NCBI GenBank assembly: GCA_905221605.1
Contig: CAJNDS010002069.1
Coordinates: forward strand, 1 to 64,000
Length of the DNA stretch: 64,000 bases
Reading direction: 5' to 3'
Source: Symbiodinium natans
Taxonomy: Eukaryota; Sar; Dinophyceae; Suessiales; Symbiodiniaceae
Below the pieces are notes generated by a model. It was not told the DNA's origin. It worked only from the letters and a program-made list of their open reading frames with translations, and made no database searches. Below, piece after piece: positions 22,114 through 34,700 of the stretch (the first letter of the stretch is position 1; every line of letters starts with the position of its first letter). A program made the position numbers and the translations under genes.

Positions 22114-23626
22114 TCAGATCCAGCATTGTTTGCCCAACATGCCTTGGGAGATGTGCATGCACCCATCGACTTGAAATCTCTCATTTGTCAGTCCCTCATG
22201 ATGCTTTGCAGCAGGGCTCAGCAAATCACATGCGCGTTCTGGCTGGCACTCTCGATATGTGTTATGAGATATCACACCAGATACTACTGCTGCCATGCGA
22301 AGTGCCTCATCGGCATCAGGGACTTGCACCAGGAAGATATGCTCTTCACCATGTGGCCCTGGCATCAGGAACCAGGAGAGCTCGAAGAGATCTTCTGGTC
22401 CTCATGTCTTTAGACAGACTTGATGCGTCATCCTGCACGCGAATGCTAAACTTCCAAGCAGTTTTCTTTGGGGTCTGAAGCATCATCCAAGACTCTCAAT
22501 CGAATGCCCCAGTCGTCCAGAAACGCATGAAATGCCATTGGGCCTTCTCGGAGCAGTATCTTTTGTAGCTCTTGTCGCGCAAAGCTCGGCGGTGGATTGG
22601 CGGCCACCATGATTCCAGCAGCTTCAAACCTGGACAGACATAATACTTCCCAAAACCCTAAATTGCGAGCTTTGGATCGGAGAAAAACATACGTACGTGT
22701 CCGAGCCACGTCCTGCGGATGGCAGCCAATCTGAGCCCAAGGAAGACCTGACTCAGGGGCAGTTTGTCAGATCCTGAAGGGACGATGCACATAGTGCGCA
22801 GGCTCCTCTGTAGGACCCGCCTCATCGCTCTTGCTCGCGTCTACCAGGTTGTTTTTGGCAAGGTAGCGATCTGCCGGGGACAAGGACCCGCCAGGAAACA
22901 TTGCCTGAGCTGCCGTGGAGACTCGTGGCATACAAGGCTGAAATACCGAAACAGCCACTAAAACAGTCTAACAAACACTGACAGGCTTCGGACAGCGCAG
23001 ATGGCCTAAGCCCTGCACCCTTCTCTGAGAATCGCCCACTCGACTCTGCAAGAAGCAGACGCAATAGTCCTGTGGCGACAGGTGTGAAGCTGAAGCTGTG
23101 AGGAGCTGCTTGAAGCTCAGACCGTCTCAGACCGCTCTAGTGCAAGCACATGCGTGTAGTGTTCACGGTTGTTCATACTCTTGTACTCCGTTCTTCTCAA
23201 GGTGTAAATGACTTCGACTGCGAGCTTGAAAGCAGCCCTCGCTAAATCCACCCTGTGCAAGAACACGTCGACTGGCCTCTTTGCCGCAGGTGTCATACAC
23301 TTGCTGATCCTGCAGGGCAGCTCTGGCAGCTCTCCCTGCTGATTTTTCGTATCGAAAAGCTGCCTTTGGTCAAGCAGCATACCCGCATACCCTGAATGAG
23401 GAGGAGCGGGGTGATATTTTATCCCAAGGCCCCTGCCTTTGGCAACCAAGGTCTCGGACATAGCACTGCCAGACCCGCCCACGGAGGTTCGGGCTTCACT
23501 AGCAGCCCGTGCGTTGCGAGCATGGCGACGATTGGAGACGCTGCTGGTCAATCTGAGATTGTGCGTTTCGGAAGCTTCGACCGCATGTAGAGTTGAGAAG
23601 AACAGGATCATCTGTTCATGCTGCAC
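22114..23626 (-). CDS. Unrecognised multi-exon gene candidate
   Basis: Four minus-strand pieces look protein-like and could be exons of one gene, in order. 23626-23300 has a serine/arginine/alanine-rich stretch and then GYAGMLLDQRQLFDTKNQQ. 22958-22767 contains FPGGSLSPADRYLAKNN. 22628-22446 opens after an acceptor-like CCAG and contains ARQELQKILLREGPMAFHAF and then DDWGIRLRVLDDA. 22365-22114 contains EEHIFLVQVPDADEALRMAA. I could not name a domain or prove the splice joins. A telomere-like CCCTAAA lies near 22657. It could equally be two genes or partly chance. Confidence 0.3.
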
Positions 23627-23629
23627 GTT

Positions 23630-24069
23630 GGCAGGTAAACCGCTTCTCTAGCATGGGCGAACTTATATCACGTGCCGGAAGATCATGAGCCAACGCATCA
23701 TCAGCTCGTCAAGACATGTGATGATAGTCCAAGAGCACACCCCTCCCGACATTATGAGCATTTGCAGCGACACATAACACCCGAGCAAGGGCGCATGTTC
23801 TCCCAACTCATTTCAGCAATGTGAACCGAGAAGATGTTGACCACAGGCCTCAGAGCCCGAACAAGGCTAGACTCTGCAGCTCAATTGCCGATGCTACGGG
23901 CAGCTCCCTCACAACCCGGGAGGTGTGCATCTCTGGATGAAGCTCTTTCATCTTGCTGTCAGAGATGTAGCCCTTTGCATGACATGTCAACTGCATCATG
24001 GCGCCATCCGGCGCAGATTTATGTGACACACAGAGACACAGAGATTCGAAGTCTACGGTGCTGTTGGCC
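23630..24069. other. No recognisable gene
   Basis: A single 79-codon plus-strand ORF (23834-24073) without features. Nothing else is visible. Confidence 0.35.
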
Positions 24070-24624
24070 CTAAATTGACCCTATAAGACTTGTCTCAGCA
24101 TGGGTTTTGGAGTCAGCCTCATCGTCGCCCTTGCCTTCCTCCCAGCTGGCCCCCTCCAGAAACAGCCTGAGCAAAAAACCAGGGAACAATGTAGCAAGCA
24201 CGCTTGTCACTATCGGAGCTTGTGTAGCTTTGCCAGGATTAGTAGGCGAATAAGGGGGCCCGTAAGCTGAAAGTCGGGCACCGATTTCAGAGACGCATCC
24301 TCTCGCTGACATCGACAAGTTGCTCCTCTACGGACAAAGAACACTCAAGGAAAAATGGGTCTCGGGGTCTTCATACTCAGTTGGGCAGTGCGCCACGTGT
24401 TCCTGTTGGAAGCTGCCGCCGGATGCCGCTTGGTCTATGCTCTGTGATGGCCCTGCCGCTTCCATCTCCGCGGTTCCGACCAACGCTTCTGGTGAAAGGT
24501 TGTGCGTCGCAGGCTCGGCTGCTTGTCGAGGCTGGTCCATGTCTGTGTCCTTGCAGCCGGCGCTTGGGTCTGGAGTCTGGGAGCGGAACATAGCAGCAGC
24601 CCGGCCACACTCCCGCCCCCTCAC
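24070..24624 (-). CDS. Unrecognised gene candidate, two minus-strand segments
   Basis: The first segment (24624-24328) encodes an acidic, polar stretch rich in A, E, Q, S and P that looks like a disordered region. The second (24318-24070) has a hydrophobic segment (IVTSVLATLFPGFLLRLFL) followed by an acidic tail and a stop. The two could be exons of one small membrane-associated protein, but I found no secure splice pair between them. Overlapping frames on both strands make the call weak. Confidence 0.25.
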
Positions 24625-24921
24625 GGCCGCACAAAACTTGTATCCGCGACTTCTTCCCAGCTCCTCGCGTTCCTACTTTCCTCGAATAGACGGCACGCTG
24701 GAAACTGAAACTACGTGCAGGGAAGACTTTCACTCCGAAGTGAACGGAGAGTTTGGGCGGCTCAACTTCTCTGAATAAATCTGAATAACAATGGCGAATG
24801 AACTGGGGTTCCGACCCGTGTATGTGTACACCATTTGCTGGCAAGCCAACAATGTCGGTGGGGTCCTGCTTGCGGTGCCAGGTTGGGCTGCCAGGTTGTG
24901 TGGACGCGAGCATTTGTAACC

Positions 24922-24947
24922 TCTAAACCCTAAACCCTAAACCCTGA
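24922..24947 (-). repeat. Interstitial telomere-type repeat
   Basis: Three consecutive CCCTAAA units and a diverged fourth (CCCTGAA), i.e. TTTAGGG on the minus strand. No other telomeric context is present. Confidence 0.85.
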
Positions 24948-24949
24948 AG

Positions 24950-27900
24950 CCCAGCAGCTAAGCAGTTCAGTCCAGGATGTTCAGCACGGTTGCTCTATTT
25001 GTCATGTAGTCCAGCGGCAGCTGCTTGTTTCTGGCTGTAACCTGACAACTCTGGTGCTCCGCGACTGATGTCAGTTCGTGTCTCCGGCCTGCATGACTGC
25101 TGTAAGAAAGGCCATTGGGTTGAAGAGCCCAGAAATCCAAATCCTTGTCTGCTGAGCTTGCGGCGTTGCAGCTTGCACAGGCTTGCTACTTGCAGGCACT
25201 GCTTGCTCTAAGTTGACTCTAAGTTGACTAAGCCAAGGATCGATTTCAGCAGACCTGATCTCTCGTTGGTCCACTCCACCAGCCTGTGAAACAAGTCCAT
25301 GACTGACGCAGTCGCTGGCATGCAGGGAGATTCACTGGGCCCCTTGCTGCTGCATTCGGCCCAGAAGATCTGCAAACCAACCAGACAGCGGCTTCAGAGA
25401 CGGATAGGCGAGCTTTTGCCTTGTTGGGACCGCGGTGACCAAGCCAGGCATGCTGCAACTTTGTAACAGCCGACCGTCCTACCAGGTAGGATCCCCCCCG
25501 CCCCCCCCCCCATAACTGGGCGCTCCTACCATGCGTCATTGACGCGATTCAGCTGCAGGGATGTGGAGAGCGCCTCCATCCCTTCCGTAATGTTCAGAGC
25601 ACCTCAGGAGTGTTCCCAAAAGGAATGAGTACTGTTAGGGTGTAGGGCCTAGGGCTTATAGGAAGTTTAGGGTACTTAGGGGGTTTAGGGTGAGCCGAGG
25701 TCCACACAAAGTCTGTTAACCAACCGTTGGGCTCCCCGCCGCTAATGCCCAACTCGAGCTCTGTTAAAGAATTTCTGATCGTTCCGACGAGGAGGTTCAT
25801 GCGATCACTCTCCTGCGTCACAACAGCAGAGGGTCTAGGGGGTTTATAGGGTTTATAGGGTTTACAGGGTTTATAGGGTTTGGGGTTCGGGAAGGACGGC
25901 CCACAAAATTTCCTTGCGGCGAGGCGTAAGTCCTGAAGAGAGGTGATGACGTAGGGAGTGTAATCCTCTTCCCGCAGCCTGCCTGCACTGCAAGACAAAA
26001 AAGAACAAGAATGTGCGCCAAAGCTTTGGGACCATCAGCTGCGGTACAGAACCACACTGATTCAGACTGTTGCCCATGCCACGCTTTTGAGGCAAGGCTG
26101 CCACATGCGACCGAAGCACCCCGGATCTCCGGCATGTCCAAGTCTGGAGGAAGCTCGTCTTTGTACCTCGCGGTACAAGCTCACCCGAACTCGACACCGA
26201 TCCAGACGCGGCCTTTCACAAGCAAAGGGCCCTTCAGTAATGACACTGTATGTTGGGCGCTGGAAGCACAAAGGCCGGTTGTGGATGCTTTCGCAGATCG
26301 TCAGACGATCGTCAGACAGCGATGTTCGTGCGGACAAAGGCTAGAATGCCATGCGGAAGCGCACTTGGCTATGAGAGGTATACAAGCCAAGAGGTCCAGG
26401 GTGGCCGCCTAGGACATGATTCAACAATGCGGACATGGAGGTTGGGGACAAGATGTGTGGACTTCATGACTTAGTCAAAGTGGTCGGCAAATACGGTGCC
26501 GGACAGCGGTGTCTGATCAGCTCTGCGTATCGGACGCAGCTTCTACATGCGATCTAAGTGCCCCGCACCGCTGTCGGCCCCGGACACCATCTGAACCTCG
26601 TCGAGCACTTCGGGCGTTTCAAGTTTCGAGCACGGCAGGCAACCGTACTTTGAGGCTGGGGCTGTTTTGAATATGTTGATACCCTGACCTCTGCTCACGA
26701 TAAAATGGGTCAGGTGATGTCCGAGTGGCCTCATGGAGGCAAGCAAGTGCAAGCACCGAGAGCAGCACTGGTGAGGAACCCAATCTCGGCATTTGGATGC
26801 AAACCTGAGGAGCTGCCAGAGTGCAAAAGGGGGAGGGAGGTATCAAGGTGACATCAAGCAGTGAGTTGTTTTGGCGAGTATAGTGATACACGTGGCGATA
26901 GCTGTCCCGAGTTCTCCTGAGGCGGAGAGCCAAAGAGCTGCGGCATCTCTGGCGGAAAGCGCTCCTCTTCAAGATGTGTTGGAACACGTCAATTGTTAGA
27001 ATTTTCGCGGTGGCTCTGCAACACGCAGAATCAAGCCTCGATGTATTTCTGGTATGAGGTGTACCTAGTCAACAATGAAACAAGAGCCTTCTAAGGAGAA
27101 GCGTTCTCAAACGGCACAACGGCCGCCACACCCTGAGTGCGGAACTCCATCTTTGACGCATCTGGAGACTTTAGCCCCGGCGCCAGCGACATGTTGCTGA
27201 GTAGCTCTGGAATGACCAGGGTCTCCAGGTACCTCCACGTACGACCCTCAGATTTGGAGGCCATGCCTGGCGTGGATGGGTTGGTTAGGGATATCCGGCA
27301 TCGAGACATATGGGGCATGAACCCCTTTCATGCTTGAGTCTTGAATGTGTTTCGACTGAACAGAAGATCGGCTCACGTGTTGCAAACTCTTCGATCCCAT
27401 TGATCTGTGATGTGACCACCTTCGCACGAGGCTGGTGGCTGCAAAGCGCTGAAGTCGCGATACTGTGGGCGAACCGGAGGCATGATCATGATCCACATGC
27501 TGCAGGCATGCTTGGAATGGGGCCATACATGATCTCTCCAAAGATGTATCTGATATCTGGCCAGGGAACCTCCCCAGGTGTCAAGATACGAGCCGTTCGA
27601 TCAAGGAGCAGTCAGCAGTCCACTGAGCTTCTGGCTTCGGTGCCAATCTTCTCAGAGTTATTGAGGTAGTTGCACAGCACCTCCAGACTGGAACCAGGCC
27701 AAACTAGGCAGCCATAACAGGCAGAGACACGTGTGATGCCCTGCCTGGGCACATATTGTCAGATCTCCATCGTTGAAGGGATACTTCTTGGACCAACCCT
27801 GTGGACCAAACTTGATCCTGGGCAGCCATGATGAAGTTTGGGTTTGGGTTCACGGTTTAGGGTTCTTGAGGGCCACGAGGCCTGCCCAACACCAGGGCAT

Positions 27901-28190
27901 GAAAAAAGCAGAGCGCGAACAGCGTCGCCTGCATGCTGCAAAGCGCTGCAGAGATTAGATCCAGGACCGATACTTCTGATGTTTGGGGTTCCTCCTATCT
28001 AGAAACCATACCTTAAACCCTATATAAACCCCTATATAAACTCTATATGACCTCTACAAACCGTGATGCTGGAGAACTGCTCTGCCTTGTACTCCCGTGG
28101 CTTGTGACATGCCTCGATGTGGTCCTCGAGAGCTCTTAATTAAGCATTCGCTTCTCTTGGCAAGCTCAGACATGGAAAGACCACTCCAAG
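24950..28190. other. No firm gene; telomere-like tracts and weak exon-like ORFs
   Basis: Degenerate TTTAGGG-like tracts lie at about 25635-25692, 25838-25882 (GGGTTTATA repeated), 27838-27866 and 28013-28060 (CCTATATAAAC repeats). A C-rich run lies at 25494-25512. A minus-strand frame at 27091-27318 (containing TWRYLETLVIPELLSNMSLA) is protein-like but unrecognised. Other ORFs in the interval look like chance. Confidence 0.35.
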
Positions 28191-28199
28191 ACCTGCTGT

Positions 28200-28272
28200 A
28201 CTAGTACACTTTCGTACACTGCTTAGTACACTTTAGCACTCTTTAGTGCCCTGCTTAGTGCACTTTAGTACG
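28200..28272. repeat. Short degenerate tandem repeat
   Basis: About five imperfect repeats of a 12-16 bp motif around TTAGTACACTTTAG, with variants GCACT and GTGCC. It lies immediately upstream of the ORF at 28246-28470 and overlaps its start. Confidence 0.6.
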
Positions 28273-28470
28273 CGGCACCCTGCTGTCCTGAGAGAACTTC
28301 GCATAGGAGCGACGCAAGTTCGACTTGAGGTCTGTCGGCGCCTGGTGCATCTTTGCACAGAAGCCGAAAGAGCCGAGAAATCAGACTTTGAAGCATATCG
28401 ATCGGGACACGAGTTGCTGCAAGACTGGGCCATGGCTCGTAGACTGCTCTGTGCACATCTGCTGAGCTAG
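28246..28470 (+). CDS. Unrecognised helical ORF
   Basis: Seventy-four codons ending in TAG. From about residue 8 on, the composition is that of a charged alpha-helical protein (LRELRIGATQVRLEVCRRLV, then EAERAEKSDFEAYRSGHELL). It may be a last exon. The minus-strand frame over the same bases is less protein-like. No family is recognised. Confidence 0.3.
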   Translation: MPCLVHFSTRHPAVLRELRIGATQVRLEVCRRLVHLCTEAERAEKSDFEAYRSGHELLQDWAMARRLLCAHLLS

Positions 28471-28705
28471 TAACTGCAGTGATGCATTTCTTATAGTCTT
28501 AAGTCTTAGACTAAACAGGCCCAACAAGGATTTACTTGGTAGAGCAGTGTGGCGGCCGCCACAGCTCTGGGCTCCGTGTGGCCTCGTCTGCGATCTTGAT
28601 GCATTTCTGCAGAATTGCCTGCGCTCGGAAAGGGCCGGAGGATGGCAATGCATGATGAGAAACCCCAGAAACCCCACCGTCCTAACGCCTTGTGATATCC
28701 TGTGA

Positions 28706-31700
28706 TCCTCCTAGCTTTCCGGTCACATGCCCTCCCCAAGCTGCAAACACTTGCAAAACCCTTTGCCCCAGTGTGCTTGCGCAGATGTGACGAGACAAGA
28801 GGCGAGCATCATGAGCATCAGCCGGGTAGCTTTCTGGCCAAATGTCCTCCCCAAGCTGCAAACCCCCGCAAAACCCTTCGCCCCAGTGGTGCGCAGCTGT
28901 GACGAGGCGGGAGGCGAGCATCATGAGCATCAGCCGGGTAGCTTTCTGGTCACATGCCCTCCCCAAGCTGCAAACGCTTGCAAACCCTTCGCCCCAGTGA
29001 TTGCACAGATGCCACTAGGCAAGAGGCGAGCATCATGAGCATCAGCCGGGTAGCTTTCTGGTCACATGCCCTCCGCAAGCTGCAAACGCTTGCAAAACCC
29101 TTCGCCCCAGTGATTGCACAGATGCGGCGAGGCGGGAGGCGAGCATCATGAGCATCAGCCGGGTAGCTTTCTGGTCACATGCCCTCCCCAAGCTGCAAAC
29201 GCCTGCAAGACCCTTCGCCCCAGTGATTGCACAGACGCGACGAGGCGGGAGGCGAGCATCATGAGCATCACCCGGGCAGCTTTCTGGTCACATGCCCCCG
29301 CCCCAGTGATTGCACAGACGCGACGAGGCGGGAGGCGAGCATCATGAGCATCAGCCGGGTAGCTTTCTGGTCACATGCCCTCCCCAAGCTGCAAACGCTT
29401 GCAAGACCCTTCGCCCCAGTGATTGCACAGATGTGACGAGGCGGGAGGCGAGCATCGTTTTGCTTCGCCCCAGTGATTGCACAGATGTGACGAGGCGGGA
29501 GGCGAGCATCATGAGCATCAGCCGCGTAGCTTTCTTTTCACATGCCCTCCCCAAGCTGCAAGCGCTTGCAAAACGCGTCGCCCCAGTGATTGCACAGATG
29601 TGACGAGGCGGGAGGCGAGCATCATGAGCATCAGCCGGGTAGCTTTCTGGTCACATGCCCTCCCCAAGCTGCAAACGCTTGCAAAATGCTTCGCCCCAGT
29701 GATGGCACAGATGTGACGAGGCGGGAGGCGAGCATCATGAGCATCATGCTAGCTTTCTGGTCACATGCCCTCCCCAAGCTGCAAACGCTTGCAAAACGCT
29801 TCGCCCCAGTGATTGCACAGATGTGACGAGGCGGGAGGCGAGCATCATGAGCATCAGCCGGGTAGCTTTCTGGTCACATGCCCTCCCCAAGCTGCAAACT
29901 CTTGCAAAACGCTTCGCCCCAGTGATTGCACAGATGTGACGAGGCGGGAGGCGAGCATCATGAGCATCATGGTAGCTTTCTGGTCACATGCCCTCCCCAA
30001 GCTGCAAACGCTTGCAAAACGCTTCGCCCCAGTGATTGCACAGATGTGACGAGGCGGGAGGCGAGCATCATGAGCATCAGCCGGGTAGCTTTCTGGTCAC
30101 ATGCCCTCCCCAAGCTGCAAACGCTTGCAAAACGCTTCGCCCCAGTGATTGCACAGATGTGACGAGGCGGGAGGCGAGCATCATGAGCATCAGCCGGGTA
30201 GCGTTCTGGTCACATGCCCTCCCCAAGCTGCAAACGCTTGCAAAACGCCTCGCCCCAGTGATGGCGCAGATGTGACGAGGCGGAAGGCGAGCATCATGAG
30301 CATCAGCCGGGTAGCTTTCTGGTCACATGCCCTCCCCAAGCTGCAAACGCTTGCAAAACGCTTCGAACCAGTGATTGCACAGATGTGACGAGGCGGGAGG
30401 CGAGCATCATGAGCATCAGCCGGGTAGCTTTCTGGTCACATGCCCTCCCCAAGCTGCAAACGCTTGCAAAACGCTTCGCCCCAGTTGTGACGAGGCGGGA
30501 GGCGAGCATCATGAGCATCAGCCGGGTAGCTTTCTGGTCACATGCCCTCCCCAAGCTGCAAACGCTTGCAAAACGCTTCGCCCCAGTGATTGCACAGATG
30601 TGACGAGGCGGGAGGCGAGCATCATGAGCATCAGCCGGGTAGCTTTCTGGTCACATGCCCTCCCCAAGCTGCAAACGCTTGCAAAACGCGAGAACCATGA
30701 GCATCAGCCGGGTAGTATTCTGGTCACATGCCCCCCCCAAGCTGCAAAAGCTTGCAAAACGCTTCGCCCCAGTGATTGCACAGATGTGACGAGCAGGAGG
30801 CGAGCATCATGAGCATCAGCCGGGTAGCTTTCTGGTCACATGCCCTCCCCAAGCTGCAAACGCTTGCAAAACGCTTCGCCCCAGTGATTGCGCAGATGTG
30901 ACGAGGCGGGAGGCGAGCATCATGAGCATCAGCCGGGTAGCTTTCTGGTCACATGCCCTCCCCAAGCTGCAGCCGCTTGCAAAACCCTTCGCCCCAGTGA
31001 TTGCACAGATGTGACGAGGCGGGAGGCGAGCATCATGAGCATCAGCCGGGTAGCTTTCTGGTCACATGCCCTCCCCAAGCTGCAAACGCTTGCAAAACGC
31101 TTCACCCCAGTGATTGCACAGATGTGACGAGGCGGGAGGCGAGCATCACGTCCCCAAGCTGCAAACGCTTGCAAAACGCTTCGCCCCAGTGATTGCACAG
31201 ATGTGACGAGGCGGGAGGCGAGCATCACGAGCATCAGCCGGGTAGCTTTCTGGTCACATGCCCTCCCCAAGCTGCAAACGCTTGCAAGACGCTTCGCCCC
31301 AGTTGTGACGAGGCGGGAGGCGAGCATCATGAGCATCAGCCGGGTAGCTTTCTGGTCACATGCCCTCCCCAAGCTGCAAACGCTTGCAAAACGCTTCGCC
31401 CCAGTGATTGCACAGATGTGACGAGGCGGGAGGCGAGCATCATGAGCATCAGCCGGGTAGCTTTCTGGTCACATGCCCTCCCCAAGCTGCAAACGCTTGC
31501 AAAACGCTTCGCCCCAGTGATTGCACAGATGTGACGAGGCGGGAGGCGAGCATCATGAGCATCAGCCGGGTAGCTTTCTGGTCACATGCCCTCCCCAAGC
31601 TGCAAACGCTTGCAAAACGCTTCGCCCCAGTGATTGCGCAGATGTGACGAGGCGGGAGGCGAGCATCATGAGCATCAGCCGGGTAGCTTTCTGGTCACAT

Positions 31701-34700
31701 GCCCTCCCCAAGCTGCAAACGCTTGCAAAACGCTTCGAACCAGTGATTGCACAGATGTGACGAGGCGGGAGGCGAGCATCATGAGCATCAGCCGGGTAGC
31801 TTTCTGGTCACATGCCCTCCCCAAGCTGCAAACGCTTGCAAAACGCTTCGCCCCAGATTTGTGACGAGGCGGGAGGCGAGCATCATGAGCATCAGCCGGG
31901 TAGCTTTCTGGTCACATGCCCTCCCCAAGCTGCAAACGCTTGCAAAACCCCTCGCCCCAGTGATTCAGATGTGACGAGGCGGGAGGCGAGCATCATGAGC
32001 ATCAGCCGGGTAGCTTTCTGGTCACATGCCCTCCCCAAGCTGCAAACGCTTGCAAAACGCGAGAACCATGAGCATCAGCCGGGTAGTATTCTGGTCACAT
32101 GCCCTCCCCAAGCTGCAAAAGCTTGCAAAACGCTTCGCCCCAGTGATTGCACAGATGTGACGAGCAGGAGGCGAGCATCATGAGCATCAGCCGGGTAGCT
32201 TTCTGGTCACATGCCCTCCCCAAGCTGCAAACGCTTGCAAAACGCTTCGCCCCAGTGATTGCGCAGATGTGACGAGGCGGGAGGCGAGCATCATGAGCAT
32301 CATGGTAGCTTTCTGGTCACATGCCCTCCCCAAGCTGCAAACGCTTGCAAAACGCTCCCCCCCAGTGATTGCACAGATGTGACGAGGCGGGAGGCGAGCA
32401 TCATGACAATCAGCCGGGTAGCTTTCTGGTCACATGCCCTCCCCAAGCTGCAAACGCCTGCAAAGCGCTTCGCCCCAGTGATTGCACAGATGTGACGAGG
32501 GGGGAGGCGAGCATCATGAGCATCAGCCGGGTAGCTTTCTGGTCACATGCCCTCCCCAAGCTGCAAACGCTTGCAAGACGCTTCGCCCCAGTGATTGCAC
32601 AGATGTGACGAGGCAGGAGGCGAGCATCATGACAATCAGCCGGGTAGCTTTCTGGTCACATGCCCTCCCCAAGCTGCAAACGCTTGCAAAACGCTTCGCC
32701 CCAGTGATTGCGCAGATGTGACGAGGCGGGAGGCGAGCATCATGAGCATCAGCCGGGTAGCTTTCTGGTCACATGCCCTCCCCAAGCTACAAACGCTTGC
32801 AAAACGCTTAGCCCCAGTGATTGCACAGATGTGGCGAGGCGGGAGGCGAGCATCATGAGCATCAGCCGGGTAGCTTTCTGGTCACATGCCCTCCCCAAGC
32901 TGCAAACGCTTGCAAAACGCTTCACCCCAGTGATTGCACAGATGTGACGAGGCGGGAGGCGAGCATCACGTCCCCAAGCTGCAAATGCTTGCAAAACGCT
33001 TCCCCCCAGTGATTGCACAGATGTGACGAGGCGGGAGGCGAGCATCACGAGCATCAGCCGGGTAGCTTTCTGGTCACATGCCCTCCCCAAACTGCAAACG
33101 CTTGCAAGACGCTTCGCCCCAGTTGTGACGAGGCGGGAGGCGAGCATCATGAGCATCAGCCGGGTAGCTTTCTGGTCACATGCCCTCCCCAAGCTGCAAA
33201 CGCTTGCAAAACGCTTCGCCCCAGTGATTGCACAGATGTGACGAGGCAGGAGGCGAGCATCATGAGCATCAGCCGGGTAGCTTTCTGGTCACATGCCCTC
33301 CCCAAGCTGCAAGCGCTTGCAAAACGCTTCGCCCAAGTGATTGCACAGATGTGACGAGGCGGGAGGCGAGCATCATGAGCATCAGCCGGGTGGCTTTCTG
33401 GTCACATGCCCTCCCCAAGCTGCAAACGCTTGCAAAACGCTTCGCCCCAGTGATTGCACAGATGTGACGAGGCGGGAGGCGAGCATCATGAGCATCAGCC
33501 GGGTAGCTTTCTGGTCACACGCCCTCCCCAAGCTGCAAACGCTTGCAAAACGCTTCGCCCCAGTGATTGCACAGATGTGACGAGGCGGGAGGCGAGCATC
33601 ATGAGCATCATGGTAGCTTTCTGGTCACATGCCCTCCCAAGCTGCAAACGCTTGCAAAACGCTTCGCCCCAGTGATTGCACAGATGTGACGAGGCGGGAG
33701 GCGAGCATCATGAGCATCAGCCGGGTAGCTTTCTGGTCACATGCCCTCCCCAAGCTGCAAACGCTTGCAAAACGCTTCGCCCCAGTGATTGCACAGATGT
33801 GACGAGGCGGGAGGCGAGCATCATGAGCATCAGCCGGGTAGCTTTCTGGTCACATGCCCTCCCCAAGCTGCAAACGCTTGCAAAACGCTTCGCCCCAGTG
33901 ATTGCACAGATGTGACGAGGCGGGAGGCGAGCATCATGAGCATCAGCCGGGTAGCTTTCTGGTCACATGCCCTCCCCAAGCTGCAAACGCTTGCAAAACG
34001 CTTCGCCCCAGTGATTGCACAGATGTGACGAGGCGGGAGGCGAGCATCATGAGCATCAGCCGGGTAGCTTTCTGGTCACATGCCCTCCCCAAGCTGCAAA
34101 CGCTTGCAAAACGCTTCGCCCCAGTGATTGCACAGATGTGACGAGGCGGGAGGCGAGCATCATGAGCATCAGCCGGGTAGCTTTCTGGTCACATGCCCTC
34201 CCCAAGCTGCAAACGCTTGCAAAACGCTTCGCCCCAGTGATTGCACAGATGTGACGAGGCGGGAGGCGAGCATCATGAGCATCAGCCGGGTAGCTTTCTG
34301 GTCACATGCCCTCCCCAAGCTGCAAACGCTTGCAAAACGCTTCGCCCCAGTGATTGCACAGATGTGACGAGGCGGGAGGCGAGCATCATGAGCATCAGCC
34401 GGGTAGCTTTCTGGTCACATGCCCTCCCCAAGCTGCAAACGCTTGCAAAACGCTTCGCCCCAGTGATTGCACAGATGTGACGAGGCGGGAGGCGAGCATC
34501 ATGAGCATCAGCCGGGTAGCTTTCTGGTCACATGCCCTCCCCAAGCTGCAAACGCTTGCAAAACGCTTCGCCCCAGTGATTGCACAGATGTGACGAGGCG
34601 GGAGGCGAGCATCATGAGCATCAGCCGGGTATCTGGTCAACATGCCCTCCCCAAGCTGCAAACCTTGCAAAACGCTTCGCCCCAGTGATTGCACAGATGT

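Noticed and set aside
1-28700. tRNA, rRNA, snRNA or spliced-leader genes
   Set aside because: Scanning by eye I saw no convincing cloverleaf, rRNA core or spliced-leader sequence; a covariance-model search would be needed to exclude them.
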